In this document: positions 31,384 through 41,333 of the stretch, piece by piece
Position numbering within the stretch: position 1 is the first letter of the stretch
Layout: each line of letters opens with the position of its first letter
Virus record (IMG/VR): IMGVR_UViG_3300042894_002308
Location: 1-64,000 of that record
Strand: one strand, 5' to 3'
DNA: 64,000 nucleotides
Source: a virus
Program-made: the position numbers and the translations under genes
The notes under the pieces: generated by a model
Told to the model about the DNA's origin: nothing
The model's input: only the letters and a program-made list of their open reading frames with translations
Database searches by the model: none

Positions 31384-33755
31384 TTCCAGCTATCCTTATT
31401 TTGTTTTTCACCTTCGTGATGACCATTATCAGATCTATTAGCAGAACGATCTCTTACACGTAAATTATTTATACCGTTTGATCCACCACTACGAAGAGCT
31501 TTTTTATGGTCAATGTCTTTACCATCTCCTTTTTTAGCTCTTCCTTTTTTAATCATTTCTTCTCTGGCTTTAGTTCGTGATGCACGCTCTTTGCGTTGCT
31601 TTGATTTACCATGATAATTCTTGTATTCTTTTTTGTAATCTCTTTCGTATTCTTCTTCAATAAAATCTTTTATTAAAGTTTGTAGCAATAGTGGATTACT
31701 TTGAATTCTTGCTTTTGCATTTTCAAAAATTGATTTCATATTGATCATTACATATTCAGAATCTTCCAAAAGCATGTTTCGTGAATTCGATATTAATGCA
31801 CCTTCAGAATCATTTAAGATTTCATAGTTTACCAAATTAGCTAAAACAAAATTATTTGTAAGTGCTTCAACAAGAAGATCATTTAACATTATAATTTCTT
31901 CACCAAGAACTTGGTTGGTGACATTATCATCTGTTAATACTGGAATCTTAGTTGTTTTATTGTCTATTGTAATGTAGTTATATTGAATCGAATTAAGATC
32001 TTTTGGTTTGAAACCAGGCAATAAACTGGCATTTAATGAGAAATCATTATTACTAGTTATATAACCAACCATGATCTGCATTGGATCAATTTTGGTTTTA
32101 TCTACTAAGATATCTTTCAATCCCATTTTCTTTTGTTTGGGTTCTGTTGCTTCTACTACAGTTGTAAATTTCTTTAACTGTTCTGCTGCAGCAGGATTAT
32201 ATCTTTGTATGTTGGATGCAGTCATTACATCTTTAGCCCGTTTGACATCTAATGTAGCATCATTTGAAATGCTATCAAAATAATCATCTGTCATCGGTAA
32301 AATACCATTAACAGTTATAAGATGATTGGGTGCAGTCTCAGGAGGAACAATTCCATCACCACGTAACATAGTTTTTAATAGGTTTGATGATACATATTTT
32401 TTAAGAGGATTATCTTTTTTACCTTTTAATAAATCGTATGCACCGTCTTCCCATGCTTTTTGATAATTGATCATAGATGCTAGAGGATTTAAATTTCCTT
32501 CTTCATCTACTACAGTTCCTATTTGTTGTCCGGATGCATCTTTAATAGGAGTGTTTTGTAATTTTTTCAACATTTCAGGATCCTTGCGAATCTCTGACAT
32601 GGCGTTATCGGGAACAAGCATTTGAGAGAACTGAGAAGCAATTTCACCAGTTTTTTGTAGAGTCTCAGAAATTCTTGGATCTGATGCTGTTAGATCAGGG
32701 TTGCTTAAGGCTTGAGTCAAAGCGTTAGCCACAAAGCCTTTAAAGTTTTTATTTGATTGATTGAAATCGGTTGATGAAAAAGCTATTTCACCACCAGCAG
32801 CAACCTTGAAACGGTACTCACCACAAGACATATCGGAAGCACCTTCAGAATTAACTGGCTTACCTGTTGTCTCAACGTTTGTTAAAAGAGTTTGTAGGCA
32901 CTGATCACCAATCTGTGATAAGATTTTTCTGGCAGTAAAGAACGCAGTTCTGGTAAATTCTCTACCACCTGGAGCCAATGCAAGATATGTTTGCATTTCT
33001 TGTTCGCTTGCGCCTGCTTTAATCTTAGCAAGAAAAACAACTGCATTCAATACTTGTTGGTTGTAAGGAACTCCGCTTATGTCACTTAGACCGTATGCTA
33101 CAGTTAGTTTTTCATAAGTTAATTCATCAAAATCAGAATTAGGAGTGGGCTGACGCATCATCTGGAAATACTGATTACGCAGTTCAGGTGGCATTTGAAG
33201 CAACTGTTCTGGTGTCATCTGAGTCATGGTCTGGAACATTTGTTCCTTATCCATTTTCTTTGCTTTGGTTTTTTCAGACTTTTCAGTTTCTTCTGCTGAC
33301 TTTGGACTTACAGATTTTCTCTCTGAAGTTTCTTCTTTTTTCTTAGATCTTTCGTCTTTATCATCACTACCTTGTTTCACATTTCCAAATAATAATTTAG
33401 AAGCTCTGGTCTGTTCAAACCCCTTTTCTTGGGTAGCTCGCTTGGCTTCATCAACAGTCATGTCTTGTTTATTAAGTTTTTGGTGATATCCCTTGTTAAA
33501 GGAATCTTTAAAAATTAATTGTACATTTCCACTGTTTGTCTTTACTAAAATAACATCTTTAATAAGTTCTTGTGCAGGCTTCTTATCTCTTGGTATCTGT
33601 TTGGATCTTTCAATTTTTTTACGGGCTGCATCTTTAGCTTTATTGTCACCAGCACCAGCTTTTGCTGTTTCCAACTGTCCAGCCATAGCAGAACCATCAG
33701 CCTCATTAAGGATTGCGTGTTTGGCAATTTGATTTAAAAAAGTGTTAAAGTTCAT
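31380..33755 (-). CDS. large internal/head-type protein with C-terminal HNH-like domain, 791 aa
   Basis: The N terminus FNTFLNQIAKHAILNEAD (about 3-20) has a leader-like start and an L-N-E site. Residues 100-210 are Lys/Glu/Ser-rich; the middle is helical. The last 85 residues (NYHGKSKQRKERASRTKAR, KKGDGKDIDHK, SGGSNGINNLRV) match a small HNH-like protein common in phages near packaging genes, here fused to a large body. Late promoter seven bases upstream. Probably packaged; the nuclease activity is unproven. Confidence 0.65.
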   Translation of the reverse strand: MNFNTFLNQIAKHAILNEADGSAMAGQLETAKAGAGDNKAKDAARKKIERSKQIPRDKKPAQELIKDVILVKTNSGNVQLIFKDSFNKGYHQKLNKQDMTVDEAKRATQEKGFEQTRASKLLFGNVKQGSDDKDERSKKKEETSERKSVSPKSAEETEKSEKTKAKKMDKEQMFQTMTQMTPEQLLQMPPELRNQYFQMMRQPTPNSDFDELTYEKLTVAYGLSDISGVPYNQQVLNAVVFLAKIKAGASEQEMQTYLALAPGGREFTRTAFFTARKILSQIGDQCLQTLLTNVETTGKPVNSEGASDMSCGEYRFKVAAGGEIAFSSTDFNQSNKNFKGFVANALTQALSNPDLTASDPRISETLQKTGEIASQFSQMLVPDNAMSEIRKDPEMLKKLQNTPIKDASGQQIGTVVDEEGNLNPLASMINYQKAWEDGAYDLLKGKKDNPLKKYVSSNLLKTMLRGDGIVPPETAPNHLITVNGILPMTDDYFDSISNDATLDVKRAKDVMTASNIQRYNPAAAEQLKKFTTVVEATEPKQKKMGLKDILVDKTKIDPMQIMVGYITSNNDFSLNASLLPGFKPKDLNSIQYNYITIDNKTTKIPVLTDDNVTNQVLGEEIIMLNDLLVEALTNNFVLANLVNYEILNDSEGALISNSRNMLLEDSEYVMINMKSIFENAKARIQSNPLLLQTLIKDFIEEEYERDYKKEYKNYHGKSKQRKERASRTKAREEMIKKGRAKKGDGKDIDHKKALRSGGSNGINNLRVRDRSANRSDNGHHEGEKQNKDSWK

Positions 33756-33761
33756 CTCAAA

Positions 33762-34364
33762 TTATTTAGGCTCCTGGGAATGCTTATATTTTTCTAAAGG
33801 ATTATAAACTTTTAAATTTTTATAAGTTTTAGCTTTGCCGTTTACCAGTTTTTTAAGAGCAGAATAGTCTAGATTGTTTTGCTTGGCAAACTGAGAAAGA
33901 TTGGGAATAGTCATAACTAAGTCAGTTGTAGTATCAACCAATATGTACAATTTTGTAGTCATTATGGTTTTGGCTTTTGGTTCTTCCAATTTTTCATGAG
34001 AACCAATTCCATCTTTTACTTCACGAATTTCGACTGCTGTCCAACCTTTGTAAGTCTTTCGTTTACCGTTTAACAGTTCACAAATCTTTACAGAAGTCAT
34101 GCCTTGACTTTCTGCAAATTGAGACATATCTTTAAAAAAAGTCTTTTCTCCAGTATCAACTCGTTTTAGCCAATACCCATTTTTTTCTGCAATTGGATTG
34201 GTCCATTTCCAATATCTTCCATTTCTAGTAAAAAAACCACCATGTGTGTCAATGAATTGACTTCTGTGTTTTATAGCCTTAGAATTATCATTCATCATCA
34301 CCCAAAGTTTTGTTCCTCTGGTATTGACAGTTTCTTCTAAAGTTTTTTCTTTATGAAATTCCAT
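33762..34364 (-). CDS. protein with two NUMOD/IENR-like DNA-binding repeats, 200 aa
   Basis: Two copies of a helix-turn-helix-like repeat: FFKDMSQFAESQGMTSVKIC..LNGKRKTYKGW (about 76-108) and IPNLSQFAKQNNLDYSALKKLVNGKAKTYKNL (about 153-184). Such modules occur on homing endonucleases, but no nuclease domain is present here, so a DNA-binding regulator or an endonuclease remnant is possible. It overlaps the upstream nuclease gene by 14 bases. Confidence 0.65.
   Translation of the reverse strand: MEFHKEKTLEETVNTRGTKLWVMMNDNSKAIKHRSQFIDTHGGFFTRNGRYWKWTNPIAEKNGYWLKRVDTGEKTFFKDMSQFAESQGMTSVKICELLNGKRKTYKGWTAVEIREVKDGIGSHEKLEEPKAKTIMTTKLYILVDTTTDLVMTIPNLSQFAKQNNLDYSALKKLVNGKAKTYKNLKVYNPLEKYKHSQEPK
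33763..33770 (-). promoter_or_regulatory. late-type promoter CCTAAATA for the 791-aa protein
   Basis: Two mismatches from TATAAATA, seven bases before ATG 33755. It lies in the last codons of the upstream gene. Confidence 0.5.
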
Positions 34365-35031
34365 TTAATTCCTTATATTCAGTTATCAAACTTTTTAAAT
34401 ATTTGACATATGAAATTGGGTTTCCTTGAAAAACTTGGCTTAATCCATCTTCACACGCAATTAATATAGCAAAATTATCTATAATAATTCCAGTTCTTTC
34501 TTGAAACATCAAAGAATACGCACATGCTTGGGCAAAATAGGTATCAATATCTTTTTCACGTTTTTCTTTTGTACTTGCTTTAAAATCTATAATTGATAAT
34601 TTACCATCATATTCTGCTATACAATCAGTTCTTCCAGCTAAACCAAGAGTCTTTGACCATAATGGGGTTTCTAATGCAATTATATTATTTATTTTATGTA
34701 ATTCTGGTTTCATCAATGAAAACAAACCTTTATAGCTAGAATGAAGATTGTCATAATCTATTTCTTCATTCTTTAAATATGATTCTATTATGCTATGGAA
34801 TTTGGTTCCTCGTGTTGTAACACGCATACTTTCCTCTGGATTTTTTGCTCTCCATCCAGCAAAGAATTGTTGTTTCTTAAAACCAACAACAGTTGTTACA
34901 GATGGAAAAATTCCCTCTGGAGTTTCGTACAGACGTTTTCCATCTGTTGAAACTTCTTTGAGGGAACCAAGGATTTCGATAGGTTTATGTACAAACGGTA
35001 TTGATGAATTTATTAACATATATTTACACAC
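34351..35031 (-). CDS. PD-(D/E)xK exonuclease, RecB/MGME1-like, 226 aa
   Basis: The pattern RGTKFHSIIESYL (about 73-85), LGLAGRTDCIAEYDGKLSIIDFKAS (about 128-152) and YFAQACAYSLMF gives the full nuclease core: His, Asp of GRTD, D-x-K of IIDFKAS and the Q..aY motif. The same family is found in T4-like cyanophages and in mitochondrial MGME1. Likely single-strand DNA exonuclease in replication or recombination. Start GTG 35031 or ATG 35019 (MLINSS); a TATAAT box lies just upstream. Confidence 0.8.
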   Translation of the reverse strand: MCKYMLINSSIPFVHKPIEILGSLKEVSTDGKRLYETPEGIFPSVTTVVGFKKQQFFAGWRAKNPEESMRVTTRGTKFHSIIESYLKNEEIDYDNLHSSYKGLFSLMKPELHKINNIIALETPLWSKTLGLAGRTDCIAEYDGKLSIIDFKASTKEKREKDIDTYFAQACAYSLMFQERTGIIIDNFAILIACEDGLSQVFQGNPISYVKYLKSLITEYKELNGIS

Positions 35032-35067
35032 TTTAATTATAACAGCATATTTAAACTATGCAATTAT

Positions 35068-36486
35068 TTATCGCATAACTTGTCGTCGTGCATATTTACC
35101 AACCAATTCTAAACCTAAGCCAAGATCAATTTCTTGTTTTCTACCTTGTTCTTCATAAGGTTTACTTTTAACATCCGAAGATCCAAACATAAAGAATGGT
35201 AAGGATTCTTTTGGTGTGGGTTCCTTTGGTAGAGGTGTCTTTGGGGGAGTTGGTGTTTTTGATGGTGGTGGTGGTGGAGCAGGGGGAACTGGACCTGGTG
35301 GTGGAGGTACCGGTGGTGTTGGAATTGGTAAAGGAATTGGTCGGGGAACTGGCACCGGTGCTGGAACAGGTGCTGGAGTTGGAGTCGGAGTAGGCGTTGG
35401 AGTCGGTGTTGGAGTCGGAGTCGGAGTCGGGGTAGGTGTTGGAGTAGGCGTTGGAGTAGGCGTTGGAGTCGGAGTTGGTGTTGGCGTTGGAGTCGGAGTT
35501 GGTGTTGGAGTCGGGGTAGGTGTTGGAGTAGGCGCGGGTGCTGGAGCAGGAGTTGATGCTGGTGTGGAGGCTGGAGCAGGAGTTGATGCTGGAGCTCGTT
35601 TAGTAGCTCGTTTAGGAGTTGAAGAAGGTGTTGGCTCTGGAGCACGAATTAGTTCAGGTGGAGGCTCTACCTTCACAACAGCTGGTTTTAATGAATCTAA
35701 ACTTGATTGATAATCCGCCCACTCTTCTGGTGTGAATACTCCTTCAGGTTTTTCTCCTTTAAAGTAAGAAGATGGTGTTGAATATGGTTTTCCACTAGAA
35801 CTATTTCTAACAATATCTTCGGCATTTTTAATAATTTGTTCTGCAGCATCATCAACTTTTTCCAAAGCTTGTTGTAGCTCTGGTTCTAATGAAACATTTT
35901 TTAACGCTGGATGTTCTTTTATTGTAGAACGAATAAGCTCTCTTAAATCTGATCCACTCGCAACACCTTCTTTAGAATAATCAAATGCTAATTTTTGAAC
36001 ATAATCTAAAAGTTGTTCTGCATATGCTTTTGCAGATTCTCCAGTAAATTTTGGAACCCAATCAGTTGGCGGTAAACCAATTTCATTTGGAAAGAATTTT
36101 GGTTTTGGAGCAGCAATTAATTCTGGTGTTACACCAAGTTTTGGTAATGTTTTTGCTGGCTCTGTTGATAATCCTATTTTTATTGCTTCGCCTGCTGTTT
36201 TTGCTTCTTTAGCAACTGCAGCCTCTTTAGCTAATTTTTCTGCTTCTGTTGCTATTTTAATTATTTCTCGACCACTACCTTCATTTAATGAATAATATTT
36301 TCTTTTTGGATATGATTCTTCACCCAACATAACACTATGTGTTTGTTTAATAACATTCTTTAAAATATTCTTACTTAATTCTTTTGAAATTCTAGATTCA
36401 AAATAACCGCTTTCTAATAACAATGCAATATATGCATTGGTTTGATAACGATATTCTAAAATTGAATGAAGAAAAGAACTTTTCAT
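35068..36486 (-). CDS. putative internal virion protein with long Pro-Thr repeat, 472 aa
   Basis: Residues 1-75 form a domain paralogous to that of the next upstream gene ([17 protein letters not shown]... ending YYSLNEGSG, an L-N-E site), followed by an Ala/Lys helix. The centre is helical, then about 300-375 is an almost pure Pro-Thr repeat coded by a hexanucleotide array, then Pro-rich to about 430. Late promoter five bases upstream. Inferred packaged protein; the PT stretch is a rigid linker. Confidence 0.6.
   Translation of the reverse strand: MKSSFLHSILEYRYQTNAYIALLLESGYFESRISKELSKNILKNVIKQTHSVMLGEESYPKRKYYSLNEGSGREIIKIATEAEKLAKEAAVAKEAKTAGEAIKIGLSTEPAKTLPKLGVTPELIAAPKPKFFPNEIGLPPTDWVPKFTGESAKAYAEQLLDYVQKLAFDYSKEGVASGSDLRELIRSTIKEHPALKNVSLEPELQQALEKVDDAAEQIIKNAEDIVRNSSSGKPYSTPSSYFKGEKPEGVFTPEEWADYQSSLDSLKPAVVKVEPPPELIRAPEPTPSSTPKRATKRAPASTPAPASTPASTPAPAPAPTPTPTPTPTPTPTPTPTPTPTPTPTPTPTPTPTPTPTPTPTPTPTPTPTPTPAPVPAPVPVPRPIPLPIPTPPVPPPPGPVPPAPPPPPSKTPTPPKTPLPKEPTPKESLPFFMFGSSDVKSKPYEEQGRKQEIDLGLGLELVGKYARRQVMR
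35361..35547. repeat. hexanucleotide microsatellite (GGAGT(T/C)-type) coding for Pro-Thr
   Basis: About 30 tandem units of G-T-(T/C/A)-G-G-(A/C) type lie inside the 472-aa gene. On the coding strand they read as alternating Pro and Thr codons. Slippage would change length in steps of two residues without shifting the frame. Confidence 0.85.
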
Positions 36487-36491
36487 ATTAT

Positions 36492-36499
36492 TATTTATG
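36492..36499 (-). promoter_or_regulatory. late promoter CATAAATA for the 472-aa protein
   Basis: One mismatch from TATAAATA, five bases before ATG 36486; it includes the stop codon of the upstream gene. Confidence 0.8.
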
Positions 36500-37982
36500 A
36501 GGCTGGTGGAACTGGAGGAGTCTTTAACAACTCATCTGCTCGTTGAAGAATTGTTTTTAAGTCTTCTCTATCTCTTGGTCGATTGCTTTTAGTCCAGTTT
36601 CTAGAAAACGCCGTTTGTTCTTCAGGAGTCATTTGTGAATAATCTTTTGCACGAGCAGATAATGAATCATCGTAAGTTTTATTTTTTGCAGCAGTTTCTG
36701 CATCTCGTTCTGCTGCACGGCGCGACATATATGCTTCAGTATCAGCAACTTTTTTGTTTTGTGCTTCTTTTGTTATTCTATCTAACTCAGCTTGTTTGGC
36801 TATTTCGGCTGCTTCTTTTTCTGCTTGGATTTTTGGTGCATTATAAGATTGCAAATCCATCATAAGTTTTTGACGTGCTGTTAATTCTTCTGGAGAGAAA
36901 AGCGTACTTTCTGCTTTTCTTCTGGCTAATTCATAATTTAAATCTGAAACCTTTTGTTTGACTTCATCATAATATGGTGAAAGTTCTTCAACTGTTTTTG
37001 AACCTTCTGAAGCTCTAGATGCAGCAGCTTTTTCAGCAGCAGATATTGTGCTTGATATTTCGGCTTCAGGCATTCCTATAGAGCCTGTCCAATCTATATT
37101 TGGTTGGGCTTCTTGTGCTCTTTTTCCTGTTTCGATGTCAAGTTTAAGACGTTTTCCTTCTTGTTTTAAAAATCCTTTAAGATCAAAAATATCTTCAGGA
37201 GCCATTCCGGTTTCTTTTGTAAGTTCCCCAGCAGTAGTCAAATCTTTAGTTGCTCCAGAGTAATCACGTAACATACTCGGATCAAAAGATCTTCCGGATT
37301 TTTGAGCATCCGCAGCTTGTTCGGCTGCTTTTATTATTTCTGGAGCCGCATTATTTACTCTTGTTAATTGTCCATATACAATTGGATCCGCTTTATCGAT
37401 TCCTTGAAATACAGGAAGATTTTGTATATTTTGTCGTACTAACTCAGCTAATTCATCTCCACGCTTTCCTTCTTGTGCTAGTTTTAATGCTTCATATTGA
37501 ACCCGATTCATTAAAACATTTGCACCAGCAGCTACATGTTTTGGAACTTCAGTAACTGCAGTTATACCATCTCCCACTGTTGGAAGATCAATGAATGATC
37601 TAATTGGTTGCTTTACAACAGCAGTAGATACAGCTTTCGCTGCTTCTCCCGCTTCTGCACCTAATTTTCCTACTTTGGTTGCTGCTTCAAGTTCTCTTGC
37701 AGTTCTAGCGGCTTCCATGGCTTTCATGGCTGCATCTACACCACGAGCAACTTTTCCGACTCCAGCTTGTTCATTTAGCTGATATTTCTTTACTAAAGAT
37801 TTGGGGTACGGTAATACACCCTCTGCAATTAAATTGGTGCTTTGTATTACTTGCTTAAGAATATCAGCACTGCAACTATTTGAAATTTCAGGGCTAAAAT
37901 AATTATTTTCATTTAACAAAGCAATGTATGCATTTGTCTTATAACGATAATTTAAAATGTGTTCTGTTATTGTATTATTCAT
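36495..37982 (-). CDS. putative internal virion protein, 495 aa
   Basis: Residues 1-72 ([20 protein letters not shown] ... [11 protein letters not shown]) are paralogous to the start of the 35068-36486 product and end in an L-N-E site. The rest is rich in Ala, Glu and Lys and strongly helical (for example about 370-440, [20 protein letters not shown]), typical of elongated core or internal proteins. A late-type octamer lies 14 bases upstream. No catalytic motif seen. Confidence 0.6.
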   Translation of the reverse strand: MNNTITEHILNYRYKTNAYIALLNENNYFSPEISNSCSADILKQVIQSTNLIAEGVLPYPKSLVKKYQLNEQAGVGKVARGVDAAMKAMEAARTARELEAATKVGKLGAEAGEAAKAVSTAVVKQPIRSFIDLPTVGDGITAVTEVPKHVAAGANVLMNRVQYEALKLAQEGKRGDELAELVRQNIQNLPVFQGIDKADPIVYGQLTRVNNAAPEIIKAAEQAADAQKSGRSFDPSMLRDYSGATKDLTTAGELTKETGMAPEDIFDLKGFLKQEGKRLKLDIETGKRAQEAQPNIDWTGSIGMPEAEISSTISAAEKAAASRASEGSKTVEELSPYYDEVKQKVSDLNYELARRKAESTLFSPEELTARQKLMMDLQSYNAPKIQAEKEAAEIAKQAELDRITKEAQNKKVADTEAYMSRRAAERDAETAAKNKTYDDSLSARAKDYSQMTPEEQTAFSRNWTKSNRPRDREDLKTILQRADELLKTPPVPPAS

Positions 37983-37996
37983 GATATTCTACAAAG

Positions 37997-38004
37997 TATT
38001 TATT
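37997..38004 (-). promoter_or_regulatory. late-type promoter AATAAATA for the 495-aa protein
   Basis: One mismatch from TATAAATA, 14 bases before ATG 37982, inside the end of the upstream gene. Confidence 0.55.
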
Positions 38005-40798
38005 ATAATTTTGGAGCTCTTACAAATCCAGAGGATGGTTTATTTACCTTATCCCATGTAGTAGACTGCATTGGAGATGGAATCTCTGTAGCTAAATTTC
38101 TGTTTCTTTCTCTTTCTTTACGTGTGTGATATTCCAATTCAGCACTAGACGGGTATCTAGTTGGCTCTGGAGCATATTCTTGTTGAGTTGGCATACCTCT
38201 ACGCATACGATATTCTTTAGCTCTATCAGTTTCACTATCACCCACAACATAATTTACAATATCTTCCCCAGTTTCTGCATATGTTTTTGGTCTAGTTTTT
38301 CCCGTAACTTTGTCAGCAACTTCAAGACCTAACATTTGTGGAGTTTCAAAATCACGCAAAGCTTCTCCAGCTTTAAATCCACCATAAGCTACAACTGGAA
38401 CAAGAGCACCACCTATTGCACCAGATACTAATTGAGTTCCTAAACCTGATACTAAAGGAGCACCTCTCAAAGCATTCATATATACCTGTCCAGCACCAGA
38501 CATTGCTGACCAATCTGCAACACTTTGTATTTCTTTGCTTAAATTTGGTAATTCATTCATTTCAGTAGCTGGATCCATACCAATATAATCAGTACCTAGT
38601 TCTGCACCTCTACGAGCTAATTCACCAGCAACTAAAGGGACAACTAAGGCACCGCCTACTTGTAAAGCAGTTTTTCCAACAGTTGTTGCTGCTGGAATTG
38701 GATTTTTTACAGCATATTCAACAGCAGAAACACCTTTTTTTGCCATGTTTACTGCAGATTTTGCAGAATCTACAGGATTCATTACTGTATTGGCTACACC
38801 TTTGCCTATACTAGTAAATGTAGGAACTGGATTTGGATTACCAATTAAGTCTGTACGAAGTTCTTTTCCACTAAAAAAAGGAGGAGGAATTACAACTGCT
38901 TCGCCTACCATAGCCACTCTTGTGGTTTCTTTACGTTTTCTTTTACTTCTTCTAGATGTCTTTTTGCTATCTGATGTACCAAGATTTTTTAATATATCAT
39001 TAATTTTATCTTGTGTTGATTGTTGATCAGCAGCATCTTGGAAAGGTTTAATAATATCTTTTACATAATCTCCAGCAGGTTTTGATGTTGTTTCTTTTTT
39101 ATCAGGAAAATCAGAGAGATCCATTGGTTCATTCATTCCACCAGTGGATTCACTATCATCTTTTATATTATAATCTTCAGCATCTAGTTCAGTTTTTATA
39201 TCTGGATTAAACGGACTTGGAATTGTATATGAGTATGCTGGTGGTTCTGAAGGAGTTTTTGCTTGTGTATCCATCATCGGAGCAGATATATCACCATACA
39301 ACTTATCTTGTATAACATTTGGATTAGTTTGTGCTGTATTTAACTTCATTATTCTTTGTAATTCAGCTGCAACATTTTTTCCAGAAGCTCCAACAGATGT
39401 AACCAGATTATTAATAATATTGGATACTCCAACACCAGGAGGTTGTCTATAAGTAGAATCTACTTGACCTTCAGGATAAATTGGAGACTCTCCACGGTTA
39501 ACATCAGGATTTACTCCAGTTTCAGGATAGCGAACACCTGGAGAATTCAGTGATTGTTTTTTCATCCAATCAGATCCGCTTCTCATCATATCTTGAAGTG
39601 TATTTGTTGCAGTATCAGTAACAGAACGTTGAGCGTCTGATATACCTGTTCCAGGTTTGGATCGGTCTACATAAGGACTATATCTAATAGGATCAGCAGC
39701 TGTTCCACTTCCATACAAATTTTCATCATTATTATCTCTAAGTTGAACATCAAAATTTCCACCACCATCTCCTCGTATAGGTTCTTTAATTGTTCTAGAA
39801 CCATCTTTGTTTAGAGTATCACTAATTTGATCTATGTAGCCTTGTCTTTTTTCTTTTGTATCTGTAGCATTTTTCAAGGCAGCAGCTTTTTGTTCAGCAC
39901 CAACAATTCTTCTAGCTTCTGCTCTAATTTCTGCATCTCGTTTAGCTGCTTCCGCATCAATACGTTTTAATGCTGCAGCATCATCGGCATCCCATTGAGC
40001 TTTGCCTCGTGATTGTGATGTTGTATTGGCTATGGTACCATCTACAGTATCATACCTAGCCTGTGGAGTTCCAAATTGTGGAATATTGGCTGGTCTACGA
40101 CGCATGGTATGGTATGCAAGACTATCGTATGCAGGCCCCTGTCCTACACCAGCGGTTGGAGCAACATTTGATTCACCTGAAGAATTTAAATCAAAAAATA
40201 ATTGTCTGTGTTTTGCATTTCTTGCATCATAATCTTCACCAGTTGCCTTTTTAAAATCATCCTGAGTAACCCAGTACATTGGACTAATTCTTTTATTTGC
40301 ATTTACAGTAGTTAATGCTCTTTCTTGTCCTGCTGCTTTATCTTGTAGTTGTTGTTGATATGCATCTGGGTTTTCTCTACGAAATTTATCAAGTTTTTTT
40401 CTATCATCTATATCTTGTTTATCTCTAACTTTTATTCCCTGTGCTATATTTTCTTCTTTGGTGTGTTCTCTCCAATTCCAATCACCTGCTTTTTCATTTA
40501 AATTTTTTGGAGTATTAGCAAAAGCATTTCCATAGACATTACTACCATGTGCTGCACTATGTGAAGCCCCTAAATTCTTAGATTGTTCCATTGCACCAAT
40601 AGCATTATTAATAGTATTTGGAGAACTAATAGATGGATTAAACGAAGATGGTCTATACAACTCATTCTTGTTTAATACATTTTTTATGTTTTCAACCAAT
40701 GAAGGAGAATTTTTCTTTTCCTGTGGAACAGGATTTGGAGAATTCCCCATAAATTGCTTGACTTCCCAATAAAATTGTCTATCTTGTTTATTATCCAT
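38003..40798 (-). CDS. large unknown, probably packaged protein, 931 aa
   Basis: A largely disordered, Asn/Pro/Ser/Asp-rich N-terminal 600 residues, then GGMNEPMDLSDFPDKK (about 553-568), a peptide also found at the start of the 42287 product. A more hydrophobic Gly/Ala-rich part (about 680-820) could be amphipathic or membrane-active (TAAGLV-type helices such as GALVVPLVAGELARRG). Late-type promoter ten bases upstream. No enzymatic motif recognised; placement suggests an internal head protein. Confidence 0.55.
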   Translation of the reverse strand: MDNKQDRQFYWEVKQFMGNSPNPVPQEKKNSPSLVENIKNVLNKNELYRPSSFNPSISSPNTINNAIGAMEQSKNLGASHSAAHGSNVYGNAFANTPKNLNEKAGDWNWREHTKEENIAQGIKVRDKQDIDDRKKLDKFRRENPDAYQQQLQDKAAGQERALTTVNANKRISPMYWVTQDDFKKATGEDYDARNAKHRQLFFDLNSSGESNVAPTAGVGQGPAYDSLAYHTMRRRPANIPQFGTPQARYDTVDGTIANTTSQSRGKAQWDADDAAALKRIDAEAAKRDAEIRAEARRIVGAEQKAAALKNATDTKEKRQGYIDQISDTLNKDGSRTIKEPIRGDGGGNFDVQLRDNNDENLYGSGTAADPIRYSPYVDRSKPGTGISDAQRSVTDTATNTLQDMMRSGSDWMKKQSLNSPGVRYPETGVNPDVNRGESPIYPEGQVDSTYRQPPGVGVSNIINNLVTSVGASGKNVAAELQRIMKLNTAQTNPNVIQDKLYGDISAPMMDTQAKTPSEPPAYSYTIPSPFNPDIKTELDAEDYNIKDDSESTGGMNEPMDLSDFPDKKETTSKPAGDYVKDIIKPFQDAADQQSTQDKINDILKNLGTSDSKKTSRRSKRKRKETTRVAMVGEAVVIPPPFFSGKELRTDLIGNPNPVPTFTSIGKGVANTVMNPVDSAKSAVNMAKKGVSAVEYAVKNPIPAATTVGKTALQVGGALVVPLVAGELARRGAELGTDYIGMDPATEMNELPNLSKEIQSVADWSAMSGAGQVYMNALRGAPLVSGLGTQLVSGAIGGALVPVVAYGGFKAGEALRDFETPQMLGLEVADKVTGKTRPKTYAETGEDIVNYVVGDSETDRAKEYRMRRGMPTQQEYAPEPTRYPSSAELEYHTRKERERNRNLATEIPSPMQSTTWDKVNKPSSGFVRAPKL

Positions 40799-40808
40799 GG
40801 TTATTAAA

Positions 40809-40816
40809 TATTTAGA
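40809..40816 (-). promoter_or_regulatory. late-type promoter TCTAAATA for the 931-aa protein
   Basis: One mismatch from TATAAATA, ten bases before ATG 40798. Confidence 0.55.
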
Positions 40817-40820
40817 TTTA

Positions 40821-40828
40821 CATAAATA
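40821..40828 (+). promoter_or_regulatory. late-type promoter CATAAATA for the HNH gene
   Basis: One mismatch from TATAAATA, ten bases before ATG 40839, divergent from the previous octamer. Confidence 0.5.
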
Positions 40829-40838
40829 CTTAAAGAAT

Positions 40839-41333
40839 ATGAAGAAACAAGTACTCTTGCTAAATCAAGACAATACTCCTCTTAATATTATTACTATTGG
40901 AAAAGCATACAAACTCATTGCCCGAGATAAAGTTTGGAGTGATGAAAGTAATGAATGTTTTGAAGTTGTCTCTATTTCCAAAATTATAAAGATTCCTAAA
41001 GTTTTAATTTTAAAATATTATGTAAAATTGCCTTATAGAAAGGCAGCTTCTTCTAGGCAAAATATTTTACGTAGAGATCAATTTTGTTGTCAATACTGTG
41101 GAGTTGCTTTAAATAACAAAGATGCAACAGTTGATCATATTATACCAAAATCAAAAGGTGGTGCATCATCTTGGGTAAATATGGTAGCAGCATGTAGATG
41201 CTGTAATTTGGCAAAAGGAAACAGAACCCTTAAAGAAGCCAAAATGGAATTAAAAATCAAACCAAAAGAACCTTCTTATGGATTCTTGTTTGAAGCCATG
41301 CTAATTACCTTTAGAAGGAAAAAAAATGCCTAA
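40839..41333 (+). CDS. HNH endonuclease, 164 aa
   Basis: Start at ATG 40839, which gives the family's usual beginning (KKQVLLLNQDNTPLNIITIGKA). The HNH core reads RRDQFCCQYCG, then ATVDHIIPKSKGG and NMVAACRCCNLAKGNRT (about 78-130), with two CxxC zinc-knuckle pairs and the DH..N catalytic pattern. It is a free-standing HNH enzyme of the type widespread in bacteria and phages. Its end overlaps the next gene by 8 bases. Role: DNA packaging aid or selfish nuclease. Confidence 0.85.
   Translation: MKKQVLLLNQDNTPLNIITIGKAYKLIARDKVWSDESNECFEVVSISKIIKIPKVLILKYYVKLPYRKAASSRQNILRRDQFCCQYCGVALNNKDATVDHIIPKSKGGASSWVNMVAACRCCNLAKGNRTLKEAKMELKIKPKEPSYGFLFEAMLITFRRKKNA

Noticed and set aside
35029-35041. 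MGME1-like gene counted as another exact leaderless gene
   Set aside because: TATAAT lies only four bases before GTG 35031 and the -35 box is weak, so it was left out of the six-base set.
35361-35547. Tandem repeats considered as a CRISPR-like array
   Set aside because: Units are six bases without spacers and are in frame in a gene; no cas genes are present.
35216-35710. Plus-strand frame encoding Gly-Val repeats
   Set aside because: It is the antisense reading of the Pro-Thr microsatellite in the minus-strand 472-aa gene.
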